Assembly: GCA_963834425.1 (NCBI GenBank)
Contig: CAWIBR010000008.1
Coordinates: 479,431-543,430, forward strand
Direction: 5' to 3'
Origin: CAVURS01 sp963834425
GTDB taxonomy: Bacteria > Actinomycetota > Actinomycetes > Actinomycetales > CAVURS01
Length of the DNA: 64,000 nt
In this document: positions 47,412 through 55,246 of the stretch, in pieces
How the letters are laid out: each line of letters opens with the position of its first letter
Position numbering within the stretch: position 1 is the first letter of the stretch
Position numbers and translations under genes: made by a program
The notes under the pieces: generated by a model
Seen by the model: only the letters and a program-made list of their open reading frames with translations
Told to the model about the DNA's origin: nothing
Database searches by the model: none

Positions 47412-47541
47412 GGCTCGACCCGGCTGCGGAGCAGGCAGAACTCGTTGCCCTCGGGATCGGCCAGCACGGGCCACGAGACCTCGGCGGACTGGCCGATATC
47501 CGTGGGCCGGGCACCCAGCGCGGTTTCGCGGGCGGGTCCGG
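47408..47541 (-). pseudogene. Remnant of a VOC/glyoxalase-like protein (C-terminal fragment)
   Basis: On the minus strand an open stretch of about 44 codons encodes TDIGQSAEVSWPVLADPEGN followed by EFCLLRSRVEP and a stop, the characteristic C-terminal strand of glyoxalase/bleomycin-resistance-fold proteins. It is preceded by an in-frame stop, and only about 40 bases separate it from the urease start, so the N-terminal four-fifths is gone. It looks like gene decay. A single added base cannot rescue it, because the missing part would have to overlap the urease genes. Confidence 0.65.
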
Positions 47542-47573
47542 CGGCCGGTCATCTCGGCGTAACCCGCCAGGAA

Positions 47574-47579
47574 TAGGTT
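47574..47579 (+). promoter_or_regulatory. Putative -10 box (TAGGTT) of the urease operon
   Basis: TAGGTT ends 6 bases before ATG 47586 and there is no Shine-Dalgarno sequence, the arrangement of a leaderless transcript. No -35 consensus is visible. Confidence 0.45.
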
Positions 47580-47585
47580 GCCCCC

Positions 47586-47888
47586 ATGCGGCTGAGCGAA
47601 CGCGAGCAGGAGCGGCTGCTCATCACCGTGGCGGCCGACCTGGCCTGGCGCCGGCGGGGCCGGGGGCTGCGGCTCAACCATTCCGAGGCGATGGCGGTGT
47701 TGACGTCGTACGTCCTGGAGGCCGCCCGTGATGGCCGCACGGTCGCCGACCTGATGAGCGCGGGTCGCGAGGTGCTGGGCCGGGATGACGTCATGGAGGG
47801 CGTGCCCGAGATGCTGGACTCGGTGCAGGTCGAGGCGACCTTCCCCGACGGCACCAAGCTGGTCACGATCCACCGGCCGATCCCGTGA
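47586..47888 (+). CDS. ureA: Urease subunit gamma
   Basis: UreA is the small structural subunit of urease. The 100-residue protein matches the family over its whole length: MRLSEREQERLLITVAADLA, LNHSEAMAVLTSYVLEAARDG, and VEATFPDGTKLVTIHRPIP. It is the first gene of ureABCFGD, with a leaderless-type promoter, and overlaps ureB by 4 bases. It is intact. Confidence 0.96.
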   Translation: MRLSEREQERLLITVAADLAWRRRGRGLRLNHSEAMAVLTSYVLEAARDGRTVADLMSAGREVLGRDDVMEGVPEMLDSVQVEATFPDGTKLVTIHRPIP

Positions 47889-48256
47889 CGGTCTCCGAGG
47901 GCGCCGGACTGACGCCGGGGGAGGTGATCCCGGCCCCGGGCCGGATCGAGCTCAACCCGGGCCGGCCGCGCCTCGAGCTGACCGTCGAGAACGTCGGCGA
48001 CCGCCCGATCCAGGTCGGCTCCCACTACCACCTCAGCGCGGCGAACCCGAGTCTGTCCTTCGACCGGGAGGCCGCCTGGGGCCACCGCCTGGACATCCCT
48101 GCGGGGACGTCGGTGCGGTTCGAGCCCGGCATGAGCCGGGCGGTCTCGCTCGTCCCGTTGACGGGCGCACGGTTCGTGCCCGGCCTGCGAGCCGAGTACG
48201 CCGGGCGGCTGGACGAGCGCGGCGCCACCGACGCCGACCCGGGGGAGCGGCGGTGA
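47885..48256 (+). CDS. ureB: Urease subunit beta
   Basis: The 123-residue protein has the UreB motifs PGEVIPAPGRIELNPGR, VGDRPIQVGSHYHLSAANP and FDREAAWGHRLDIPAGTSVRF. GTG 47885 overlaps the ureA stop, and its own stop overlaps the ureC GTG (GTGA). It is an ordinary structural subunit and intact. Confidence 0.96.
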   Translation: MTVSEGAGLTPGEVIPAPGRIELNPGRPRLELTVENVGDRPIQVGSHYHLSAANPSLSFDREAAWGHRLDIPAGTSVRFEPGMSRAVSLVPLTGARFVPGLRAEYAGRLDERGATDADPGERR

Positions 48257-49980
48257 GCGGCGACCTGACCCGAGCCCGGTACGCCGCGCTCTACGGTCCG
48301 ACCACCGGCGACCGGGTGCGGTTGGCCGACACCGACCTGCTGATCGAGGTCACCGAGGACCGCTGCGGGGGACCGGGCCCGCTCGCGGGCGACGAGGCGG
48401 TCTTCGGCGGCGGCAAGGTGATCCGGGAATCCATGGGCCAGTCGCTGGCCACCCGGGCCGAAGGAACCCCCGACCTGGTAATCACCGGAGCGGTGATCCT
48501 CGACCACTGGGGGGTGGTCAAGGCCGACGTCGGCATCCGGGACGGACGGATCGTGGCGCTGGGCAAGGCCGGCAACCCCGACGTGATGGACGGCGTGACG
48601 CCCGGCCTGGTGATCGGGCCCTCCACCGAGGTGATCGCCGGCAACGGCAAGATCCTGACGGCGGGTGGCATCGACAGCCACGTGCATCTCATTGCGCCGC
48701 AACAGATCCCGGTCGCGATAGCCGCCGGCATGACGACCCTGATCGGCGGTGGGATCGGGCCGGCCGAGAGCAGCAAGGCGACCACGGTGACATCGGGGGC
48801 ATTCTGGCTCGACGCGATGATGGATGCGCTCACGGCGTGGCCGATCAACGTCGTCCTCCTCGGCAAGGGCAACACCGTCTCGGCCGAGGGCCTCTGGGAG
48901 CAGCTGCGCGCCGGCGCTGCCGGCTTCAAGCTGCACGAGGACTGGGGCAGCACGCCGGCGGCCATCGACGCCTGCCTGACGGTGGCTCAGGCCGCCGGGG
49001 TCCAGGTCGCGATCCACACGGACACGCTCAACGAGGCGGGCTACCTCGAGTCGACGCTCGCGGCCATCGACGGGCGGCCGATCCACACGTATCACACCGA
49101 GGGAGCAGGGGGCGGGCACGCGCCCGACATCATCCGGGTCGCCGGCCAGCCCAACGTGCTGCCGAGCTCGACCAACCCGACCCGGCCCTACACCCGCAAC
49201 ACCCTCGATGAGCACCTCGACATGTTGATGGTCTGCCACCACCTGAACCCCTCGTTGCCCGAGGACCTGGCCTTCGCCGAGTCCCGGATCCGGCCCTCGA
49301 CCATGGCCGCCGAGGACGTCCTGCACGACCTCGGTGCCATCTCGATGATCGGCTCGGACTCCCAGGCGATGGGCCGGATCGGCGAGACGATCATCCGCAC
49401 CTGGCAGACCGCCCATGTCATGAAGCAGCGCCGCGGCTCGCTCCCCGGTGATGGACCGGCCGACAACCTGCGGGCCCGGCGCTACGTCGCGAAGTACACG
49501 ATCGCGCCGGCCGTCACCCACGGCCTGGCGGCCGAGATCGGCTCGGTCGAACCCGGAAAGCTGGCCGACCTGGTCCTGTGGGACCCGGCGTTCTTCGCCG
49601 TCCGCGCCGACCTGGTGCTCAAGAGCGGTGTCATCGCCTGGTCGGTCATGGGTGACGCCAACGCCTCCATCCCCACGCCCCAGCCGCAGCTGCCCCGACC
49701 GATGTTCGGGGCGTACGGCGGGCAGCCGGCCCGCCTCGGTGTGCAGTTCGTCTCGGCGGCGTCCCTGGACGCCGGTCTGGGCGAGCGCTGGACGAGCGAC
49801 CGGCGACTGGTTGCGACCGCCGACGTGAGCCGGCTGAGCAAGGCCGACCTGCCGATGAACGACGCGGTGCCCGAGATCGAGGTCGACTCCGAGACGTTCA
49901 CTGTGCGGATCGATGGAGCCGTCGTGGAGCCCGAGCCGGCCGACGTGCTGCCCATGGCCCAGCGCTACTTCCTCTTCTGA
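48253..49980 (+). CDS. ureC: Urease subunit alpha (catalytic)
   Basis: UreC holds the two-nickel active site that splits urea to ammonia and carbamate. The 575-residue protein has the metal-binding GGIDSHVHLIAPQQ and the carbamylated Lys in GFKLHEDWG (about residue 226). VAIHTDTLNE, HTYHTEGAGGGHAPD, and the flap VCHHLNPSLPEDLAFAESRI, with its His, follow. SVMGDANASIPTPQP is typical. GTG 48253 overlaps the end of ureB. Likely urea sources in this window are agmatinase and allantoin breakdown. It is intact. Confidence 0.97.
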   Translation: MSGDLTRARYAALYGPTTGDRVRLADTDLLIEVTEDRCGGPGPLAGDEAVFGGGKVIRESMGQSLATRAEGTPDLVITGAVILDHWGVVKADVGIRDGRIVALGKAGNPDVMDGVTPGLVIGPSTEVIAGNGKILTAGGIDSHVHLIAPQQIPVAIAAGMTTLIGGGIGPAESSKATTVTSGAFWLDAMMDALTAWPINVVLLGKGNTVSAEGLWEQLRAGAAGFKLHEDWGSTPAAIDACLTVAQAAGVQVAIHTDTLNEAGYLESTLAAIDGRPIHTYHTEGAGGGHAPDIIRVAGQPNVLPSSTNPTRPYTRNTLDEHLDMLMVCHHLNPSLPEDLAFAESRIRPSTMAAEDVLHDLGAISMIGSDSQAMGRIGETIIRTWQTAHVMKQRRGSLPGDGPADNLRARRYVAKYTIAPAVTHGLAAEIGSVEPGKLADLVLWDPAFFAVRADLVLKSGVIAWSVMGDANASIPTPQPQLPRPMFGAYGGQPARLGVQFVSAASLDAGLGERWTSDRRLVATADVSRLSKADLPMNDAVPEIEVDSETFTVRIDGAVVEPEPADVLPMAQRYFLF

Positions 49981-49999
49981 CCAGGGTGGACACGCACCC

Positions 50000-50704
50000 A
50001 TGACGGCGATGACCGCCCAGCTGCTGCTCCTGCTCGACTCGCGATCGCCCGCCGGGGCGCACAGCCACTCCGCTGGCCTCGAGGCCGCGGTCGGCGCCGG
50101 ACTCGTGCGCGACCTGGCCGACGTGGACGCGTTCTGTGCCGGCCGACTGCGGACCACGGGTGTTGTCGCAGCTGGCTTTTCGGCGTACGCCGCTGATCTG
50201 TGGCGGTCCGGTGGCGAGCCGGAGGAGTGGCTCGAGCTCGATCGCGAGCTCTCGGCCCGACTGCCGTCCGAGGCGACCCGCGTGGCCTCGCGCGCACTGG
50301 GCAGCGGGCTCTGGCGCCTGCTGCGGGCCGTGCAACCCGACGCCGACACGGCGCGCCGGTGGGCGCTGATCACGCGGCCCGCGCCGCACCATCCACTGGT
50401 CCTGGGCGCGGCCTGCGCGATCGCCGGCTCGGATCCCGAGACGGCCGCGCGGGCGGCAGCGCTCGGTGTGTGCACCGCGGTCGCCTCGGCGGCCGTGCGC
50501 CTGCTCTCCCTCGATCCGTACCAGGCCCAGGCGGTGGTGGCCCGGCTCGGGCCGGAGATCGACCGGATCGCTGTGGCGGCCAGCGAGATTGGCGGCCAAC
50601 AAAACCCGCGTGACCCGCGCGAGCTGCCCGCCGACTCGGCCCCAGCCCTGGAGCTGCTCGCCGAGGTCCACGCCCGATCGGAGGTGCGTCTGTTTGCGTC
50701 CTGA
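50000..50704 (+). CDS. ureF: Urease accessory protein UreF
   Basis: UreF gates nickel delivery to urease with UreD and UreG. The 234-residue protein has the UreF pattern: LLLLLDSRSPAGAHSHSAGL at the start, then the helical bundle with RALGSGLWRLLRAVQPDA, HHPLVLGAACAIAGSDPETA and LLSLDPYQAQAVVARLGPEI. ATG 50000 is chosen because upstream codons in frame overlap ureC. No ureE is present, as in many actinobacteria. It is intact. Confidence 0.9.
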   Translation: MTAMTAQLLLLLDSRSPAGAHSHSAGLEAAVGAGLVRDLADVDAFCAGRLRTTGVVAAGFSAYAADLWRSGGEPEEWLELDRELSARLPSEATRVASRALGSGLWRLLRAVQPDADTARRWALITRPAPHHPLVLGAACAIAGSDPETAARAAALGVCTAVASAAVRLLSLDPYQAQAVVARLGPEIDRIAVAASEIGGQQNPRDPRELPADSAPALELLAEVHARSEVRLFAS

Positions 50705-50718
50705 CGACGACAACAACC

Positions 50719-51411
50719 ATGACGGTGCTGGTCATGACCCTGCCGGCCATGAGCATGCTGGCGGGTCACGTGCACCTGCACGAGCACAGCCTCGGCCAGG
50801 TGTCGACACCGGTGCCCCGCATCGGGATCGGTGGGCCGGTCGGCAGTGGCAAGACGGCGCTGGTGGCTGCCCTGTGCCGAGCGCTGGCCGACGAGCTGAC
50901 CATCGGTGTGGTGACCAACGACATCTACACCACCGAGGACGCCGAGTTCCTGCGCCGGGCCGGGGTGCTGCCGGTCGAGCGGATCCGCGCGGTGCAGACC
51001 GGTGCCTGCCCGCACACCGCCATCCGCGACGACATCAGCGCCAACCTGGACGCCGTCGAGGCGTTGGAGGCCGACCATCCGGACCTCGATCTGGTCCTGG
51101 TCGAGAGCGGGGGCGACAACCTCACGGCGACCTTCTCCTACGGCCTGGTGCACCGGCAGATCTTCGTCATCGACGTGGCCGGCGGTGACAAGGTGCCGCG
51201 CAAGGGCGGCCCGGGGGTCACCCGCTCCGACCTGCTGGTGATCAACAAGACCGACCTCGCGCCACTCGTGGGCGCCGACCTCTCGGTGATGGACCGTGAT
51301 GCCCGAGCCGTCCGGGAGGGCCGCCCGGTGCTGTTCACCTCGCTGGTCCAAGCACCGGATGCCCCGGACGTCGCGGCCTGGGTCCGCGGCGTACGAGCCG
51401 AGCTCACGTGA
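50719..51411 (+). CDS. ureG: Urease accessory GTPase UreG
   Basis: UreG is the nickel-carrying SIMIBI GTPase. The 230-residue protein has the P-loop IGGPVGSGKTALVAAL, NDIYTTEDAEFL, the CPH nickel motif in QTGACPHTAIRDD, VESGGDNLTATFSYGL and the NKTD box. The N-terminus contains HVHLHEHSLG, a short His-rich stretch that could bind nickel in place of a separate UreE. ATG 50719 is 14 bases after ureF and the stop overlaps ureD. It is intact. Confidence 0.95.
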   Translation: MTVLVMTLPAMSMLAGHVHLHEHSLGQVSTPVPRIGIGGPVGSGKTALVAALCRALADELTIGVVTNDIYTTEDAEFLRRAGVLPVERIRAVQTGACPHTAIRDDISANLDAVEALEADHPDLDLVLVESGGDNLTATFSYGLVHRQIFVIDVAGGDKVPRKGGPGVTRSDLLVINKTDLAPLVGADLSVMDRDARAVREGRPVLFTSLVQAPDAPDVAAWVRGVRAELT

Positions 51412-52247
51412 TCTCGAGCGGGCGCGCCGTCGTCGGACCCGGTGGCCTGCTGCGCTCGGTGCACAGCCGGCCGCCGATCACGATCCGGCAGGTCCTCAGC
51501 GACGACCCGGTCCGCTGCGCCCTCTGCCTGGTCGGGTCCGCAGCCGGACCGCTCGCCGGCGACGAGGTCCGGTTCGACCTGACCCTCGAGCCCGATGCTG
51601 CGGCGACGCTGACCTCGGTCGGTGCCCTGATCGCGCAGGGGCGCGCTGCGGGCGCCGCCTCGGCGCTGCACACCCGGGTGGTTCTCGGGGCGCGAGCGGA
51701 GGTCAGCGCGGCACCGCAACCGGTCGTCGTCTGCGCCGGGTCGCGGGTCGCGATCACCCTGAGCATCGAGCTGGACCCGACCGCCACTGTGCGCTGGCGA
51801 GAGGTGCTCGTCCTCGGCCGCAGCGACGAATCCGCCGGCGCGGTGAGTGTCGAGTGGGACGTACGACGCGGTGGCCGCCCGCTGCTGCGGCAGCGGCTCG
51901 ACCTGACCGGGGCCGAGACCTGGGCCGGGCTCCTGCGCGGACATCGGGTGCTGGCGACCGAGCTGCACGCCGGACCGCACGTGCAGGCCAGGACCGTCGT
52001 CCGGTCCGACCGGGCCGTGGTCCTGCGGGTCGACGACCACTGCGAGCTGCTCACGGTGCTCGCCGACGACACCGCCGGGGCACTCAGCGAGCTGGCCCGG
52101 CTCAGCGCCTCGAGCGGGCTCGCCCCGCGCGAGCCGGTCCCCGTCGGGCGGCCCGTCGCGGCGCGCTGCGGAGTAGGTTTCGGCCGTGGCCGAGCGCAAC
52201 CGCGAGCTGACGATCTACGCCCGCCGGATCGTGCGATCGGCCGGTGA
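51408..52247 (+). CDS. ureD: Urease accessory protein UreD
   Basis: UreD binds the urease apoenzyme and links it to UreF-UreG. The protein is beta-rich with the weak UreD signatures LRSVHSRPPITIRQ, LVGSAAGPLAGDEVRFDLTLEP and VRWREVLVLGRSDE. GTG 51408 overlaps ureG. The open frame runs to 52247, overlapping the allantoinase by 62 bases. The last part (GFGRGRAQPRADDLRPPDR) is unlike the family. If one extra base lies near 52160, the natural stop would be TAG 52174-52176, leaving a 9-base gap to the allantoinase; I think this more likely but cannot prove it. Confidence 0.85.
   Translation: MISSGRAVVGPGGLLRSVHSRPPITIRQVLSDDPVRCALCLVGSAAGPLAGDEVRFDLTLEPDAAATLTSVGALIAQGRAAGAASALHTRVVLGARAEVSAAPQPVVVCAGSRVAITLSIELDPTATVRWREVLVLGRSDESAGAVSVEWDVRRGGRPLLRQRLDLTGAETWAGLLRGHRVLATELHAGPHVQARTVVRSDRAVVLRVDDHCELLTVLADDTAGALSELARLSASSGLAPREPVPVGRPVAARCGVGFGRGRAQPRADDLRPPDRAIGR
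52174..52179 (+). promoter_or_regulatory. Putative -10 box (TAGGTT) of the allantoinase gene
   Basis: TAGGTT ends 6 bases before GTG 52186, identical in sequence and spacing to the box before ureA. It suggests a separate leaderless transcript for the allantoinase from within the end of ureD, and the same promoter class for both arms of the pathway. Confidence 0.45.
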
Positions 52248-53538
52248 GCACAGCGGCGCGGTGGTCGTCCGTGGCGACCGGATCGAGCAGGTGCTCGACG
52301 GGGCCCAGGCCACCCTTCACCAGCCTTCGGGCGACGTCCTGCAGGTGCCGGACGACTGTGTCCTGATGCCCGGGCTGGTCGACACGCACGTCCATGTCGA
52401 CGAGCCGGGTCGCACCGAGTGGGAGGGCTTCGCGACCGCGACGGCGGCGGCAGCGGCCGGCGGCGTGACGACCATCGTGGACATGCCGCTCAACAGCATC
52501 CCGCCCACGGTCGATGTGGCAGCGCTGGAGACCAAGCAGGCGGCCGCCCGTGACCAAGCAGTGGTCGACGTGGCGTTCTGGGGCGGCGCGATCCCCGACA
52601 ACCTGGATGACCTGCAGGCGCTCCACGAGGCGGGTGTCGTTGGCTTCAAATGCTTCCTGCTGCCATCCGGTGTCGATGAGTTCCCGCCGCTGGACGGGCA
52701 GCAGCTCCGCGCCGCGATGACCCGCATCGCGTCGTTCGGGGGGCTGTTGATCGCCCACGCCGAGGACGGCGCGTTGATCGACCCGGCCGTCGCCGAGATG
52801 GGACCGGCCTACCGCAGCTTCCTGGCCTCCCGGCCGGAGGCCGCCGAGGTCACCGCCATCGACCATCTGCTCCGTGCGACCCGGGAGACCGGCTGCCGCA
52901 CCCACATCGTGCACCTGTCGGCCGCTACGGCGCTGCCCGAGGTGGCCGCAGCCAAAGCCGAGGGGCTGCCGCTGACCGTGGAGACCTGCCCGCACTACCT
53001 GACCCTCGAGGCCGAGCAGATCCCTGATGGCGCAACGGAGTTCAAGTGCTGCCCGCCGATCCGCGACGCGGCCAACCGCGACCAGCTCTGGCAGGCGTTG
53101 CTCGATGGGGTCATCGACTTCGTCGTCTCCGACCACTCGCCCTGCACGGTCGGCCTCAAGCGCAAGGACGTCGGCGACTTCGGCCTGGCCTGGGGTGGCA
53201 TCGCCTCCGTGCAGCTCTCGTTGCCGGTGATGTGGACCGAGGCCGCCCGTCGCGGAGTCTCGCTCAGCCAGCTCGGCACCTGGATGGGTGCGCGCCCGGC
53301 CGAGCAGGTCGGCCTGCCCGGCCGCGGCGCCATCGAGCCGGGCTATCGAGCCGATCTCGTCGTCTTCGCGCCGGACGAGACCTTCGTCGTCGATCCGGCA
53401 CAGCTGTTGCACCGCAACCCGATCACTGCCTACGCCGGCCGACGGCTGCGCGGCGCCGTCCGGACCACCCTGCTGGGTGGCGTGCCGGTCGACGCCGCGC
53501 AACCACGCGGTCAGCTGCTCCGTCGGGGAGCGGCTTGA
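52186..53538 (+). CDS. allB: Allantoinase
   Basis: AllB opens the hydantoin ring of allantoin to allantoate. This 450-residue amidohydrolase has MPGLVDTHVHVDEPGRTEWEG (metal ligands HVHVD, then EPGRTEWEG as in allantoinases), the carbamylated Lys in VVGFKCFLLPSGVDEFPPLD, HIVHLSAATALPE, and Asp in VVSDHSPCT. FKCFL and GLAWGGIAS are characteristic of AllB over dihydropyrimidinase. GTG 52186 has no Shine-Dalgarno sequence. It directly follows the urease genes, which would use the urea released later. No allantoate hydrolase is in the window. It is intact. Confidence 0.92.
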   Translation: MAERNRELTIYARRIVRSAGEHSGAVVVRGDRIEQVLDGAQATLHQPSGDVLQVPDDCVLMPGLVDTHVHVDEPGRTEWEGFATATAAAAAGGVTTIVDMPLNSIPPTVDVAALETKQAAARDQAVVDVAFWGGAIPDNLDDLQALHEAGVVGFKCFLLPSGVDEFPPLDGQQLRAAMTRIASFGGLLIAHAEDGALIDPAVAEMGPAYRSFLASRPEAAEVTAIDHLLRATRETGCRTHIVHLSAATALPEVAAAKAEGLPLTVETCPHYLTLEAEQIPDGATEFKCCPPIRDAANRDQLWQALLDGVIDFVVSDHSPCTVGLKRKDVGDFGLAWGGIASVQLSLPVMWTEAARRGVSLSQLGTWMGARPAEQVGLPGRGAIEPGYRADLVVFAPDETFVVDPAQLLHRNPITAYAGRRLRGAVRTTLLGGVPVDAAQPRGQLLRRGAA

Positions 53539-53558
53539 GCTAGTTCTTGGGCCGCCGG

Positions 53559-55025
53559 TCAGTGGTGGCCGTGCGGAGGATGCGGATAGTCGTCGTCGTT
53601 CTCGTCGCGGGACACGCCGCCGTGTTCCATCGCTTCCTGGAGGACGTTGGTGCCGGCTTCCGGGGGCGCGTTGAAGTGGTTGAAGAGCAGGTTGAGCAGG
53701 AAGACCACGATCACGGTTGAGGTGATCGCCGACCCGAAGATGGTCTGGAACCAGTCCGGGAACTGCTGGTAGATGGCCGGGTTGAAGGCCGGGATCAGGC
53801 CGACCGCGAGCGAGGTGGCCACGATCAGCAGGTTGTGGTTGTCCTCGAAGTCGACCTTGTGCAAGGTCCGGATGCCGATCGAGGTCACCATCGCGAACAT
53901 CACCGTGGCTGCTCCACCGATCACCGGACCGGGCAACCCGGCCACGATCTGGCCGATCTTGGGGATGACGCCCATGAGGAGCAGCAGGCCGCCGCAGACC
54001 GTGACCACCCAGCGGCTCTTGACCTTGGTCATCGCGATCAGCCCGACGTTCTCGGCGTACGCCGTGTCGGGGAAGGAGTTCATGAAGCCGGCGAGCAGAC
54101 CGGACAGGCCGTCGGTGGCCAGGCCGCGGGCCAGGTCGTTGGGGGACAGGTCCTTGTCGACCATCTCGCCGACGGCCAGCATGTCGGCCGTCGACTCGGT
54201 GTAGGTCACCAGCATCACGATGCACATGGAGGCGATGGCGGCGAACTTGAACGTCGGTGCGCCGAAGTGGAAGGGCTCGGCGATGCCGAACCACTTGGCG
54301 TTGCTGACCTCGCTGAAGTCGATCAGTCCCATCGGCCAGGCCACGAGGGTGCCGATGATGATCGAGATGAGCACCGCGATCTGGCTGATGAAGCCAGTGG
54401 TGAAGCGGGTGATCAGGACGATCAGCAGGATGACGAGCCCGGCCAGCGCGATGTGCGACGGTGTCCCGAACGAGGGATTCGGCGTGAGCACGCCCGTCGC
54501 GTGGTTGGTGGTGTACTGGTCGCCGGCGATCAGCGAGATGTCGGCGCCGATCAGCGAGAGCCCGATGACGGTGATGACGGTGCCGGTGACGAGCGGCGGG
54601 AAGAACCGCAGGATCATCGAGAACGGTTTGGCGATCAGCAACCCGAAGATGCCGGAGCAGATCATCGCGCCGTAGACGGCCTGGATGCCGTACTTGTTCG
54701 CGATGATGATCATCGGGTTCAGGACGGTGAACGTCGCGCCGGCGACCACCGGCAGCCGCACGCCCATGACCTTGCCGATGCCGACCGACTGGATGATCGA
54801 GGCGATGCCCGACACGAGCAGGTCGGCACTGACCAGGATGCCGATGTCCTTCTCGTCGAGCCCGACGGCGGGACCCACGATCAGCGGTACGGCGACGGCA
54901 CCGGCGTACATGATGAACAGGTGCTGCAGGCCCAGGATGGCCAGCCGCTGGGGTGGCAGGACCTCGTCGACCGGGTGGACGGCCTTCGATCCGCTGGGTC
55001 TCGGGGCTGACTTCGTATCCGACAT
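53559..55025 (-). CDS. NCS2-family nucleobase (uracil/xanthine/urate) permease
   Basis: The 488-residue protein has about thirteen to fourteen membrane segments and the NCS2 signatures LQHLFIMYAGAVAVPLIVG, FPPLVTGTVITVIGLSLIG and AGFMNSFPDTAYAENVGLIAMTKV (adjoining pieces of one loop). These resemble urate/xanthine permeases (PucK/UacT) more than uracil permeases. The C-terminus is acidic then His-rich (HPPHGHH). Convergent with allantoinase and divergent from malate synthase, it likely imports purines feeding the allantoin route. It is intact. Confidence 0.87.
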   Translation of the reverse strand: MSDTKSAPRPSGSKAVHPVDEVLPPQRLAILGLQHLFIMYAGAVAVPLIVGPAVGLDEKDIGILVSADLLVSGIASIIQSVGIGKVMGVRLPVVAGATFTVLNPMIIIANKYGIQAVYGAMICSGIFGLLIAKPFSMILRFFPPLVTGTVITVIGLSLIGADISLIAGDQYTTNHATGVLTPNPSFGTPSHIALAGLVILLIVLITRFTTGFISQIAVLISIIIGTLVAWPMGLIDFSEVSNAKWFGIAEPFHFGAPTFKFAAIASMCIVMLVTYTESTADMLAVGEMVDKDLSPNDLARGLATDGLSGLLAGFMNSFPDTAYAENVGLIAMTKVKSRWVVTVCGGLLLLMGVIPKIGQIVAGLPGPVIGGAATVMFAMVTSIGIRTLHKVDFEDNHNLLIVATSLAVGLIPAFNPAIYQQFPDWFQTIFGSAITSTVIVVFLLNLLFNHFNAPPEAGTNVLQEAMEHGGVSRDENDDDYPHPPHGHH

Positions 55026-55246
55026 ACGCTCTCCCAGAATGGAGTCATCGCCTCCGCAGAGGCGAGGGGAGGTCGGTAGAGCCCCGGTGACCCCTCCCGA
55101 TGCCGGATGCTAGACCCGTGAGCGGCTTGGATACAGCGCCCGAGGCCATTTGTTATCGGCGGGTCTAGGCTGCCTGTGCTCCGAGACGCGGGGAATTACC
55201 GGCGGCGCGAGCGGACCTGGCCAGGGTGCAGATAGGAGCGTTCGTC

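Noticed and set aside
48025..51351. 1108-codon open frame antisense to ureC, ureF and ureG
   Set aside because: The sense-strand urease genes are intact and well conserved. The antisense product is low-complexity Arg/Gly/Asp sequence typical of a GC-rich shadow frame.
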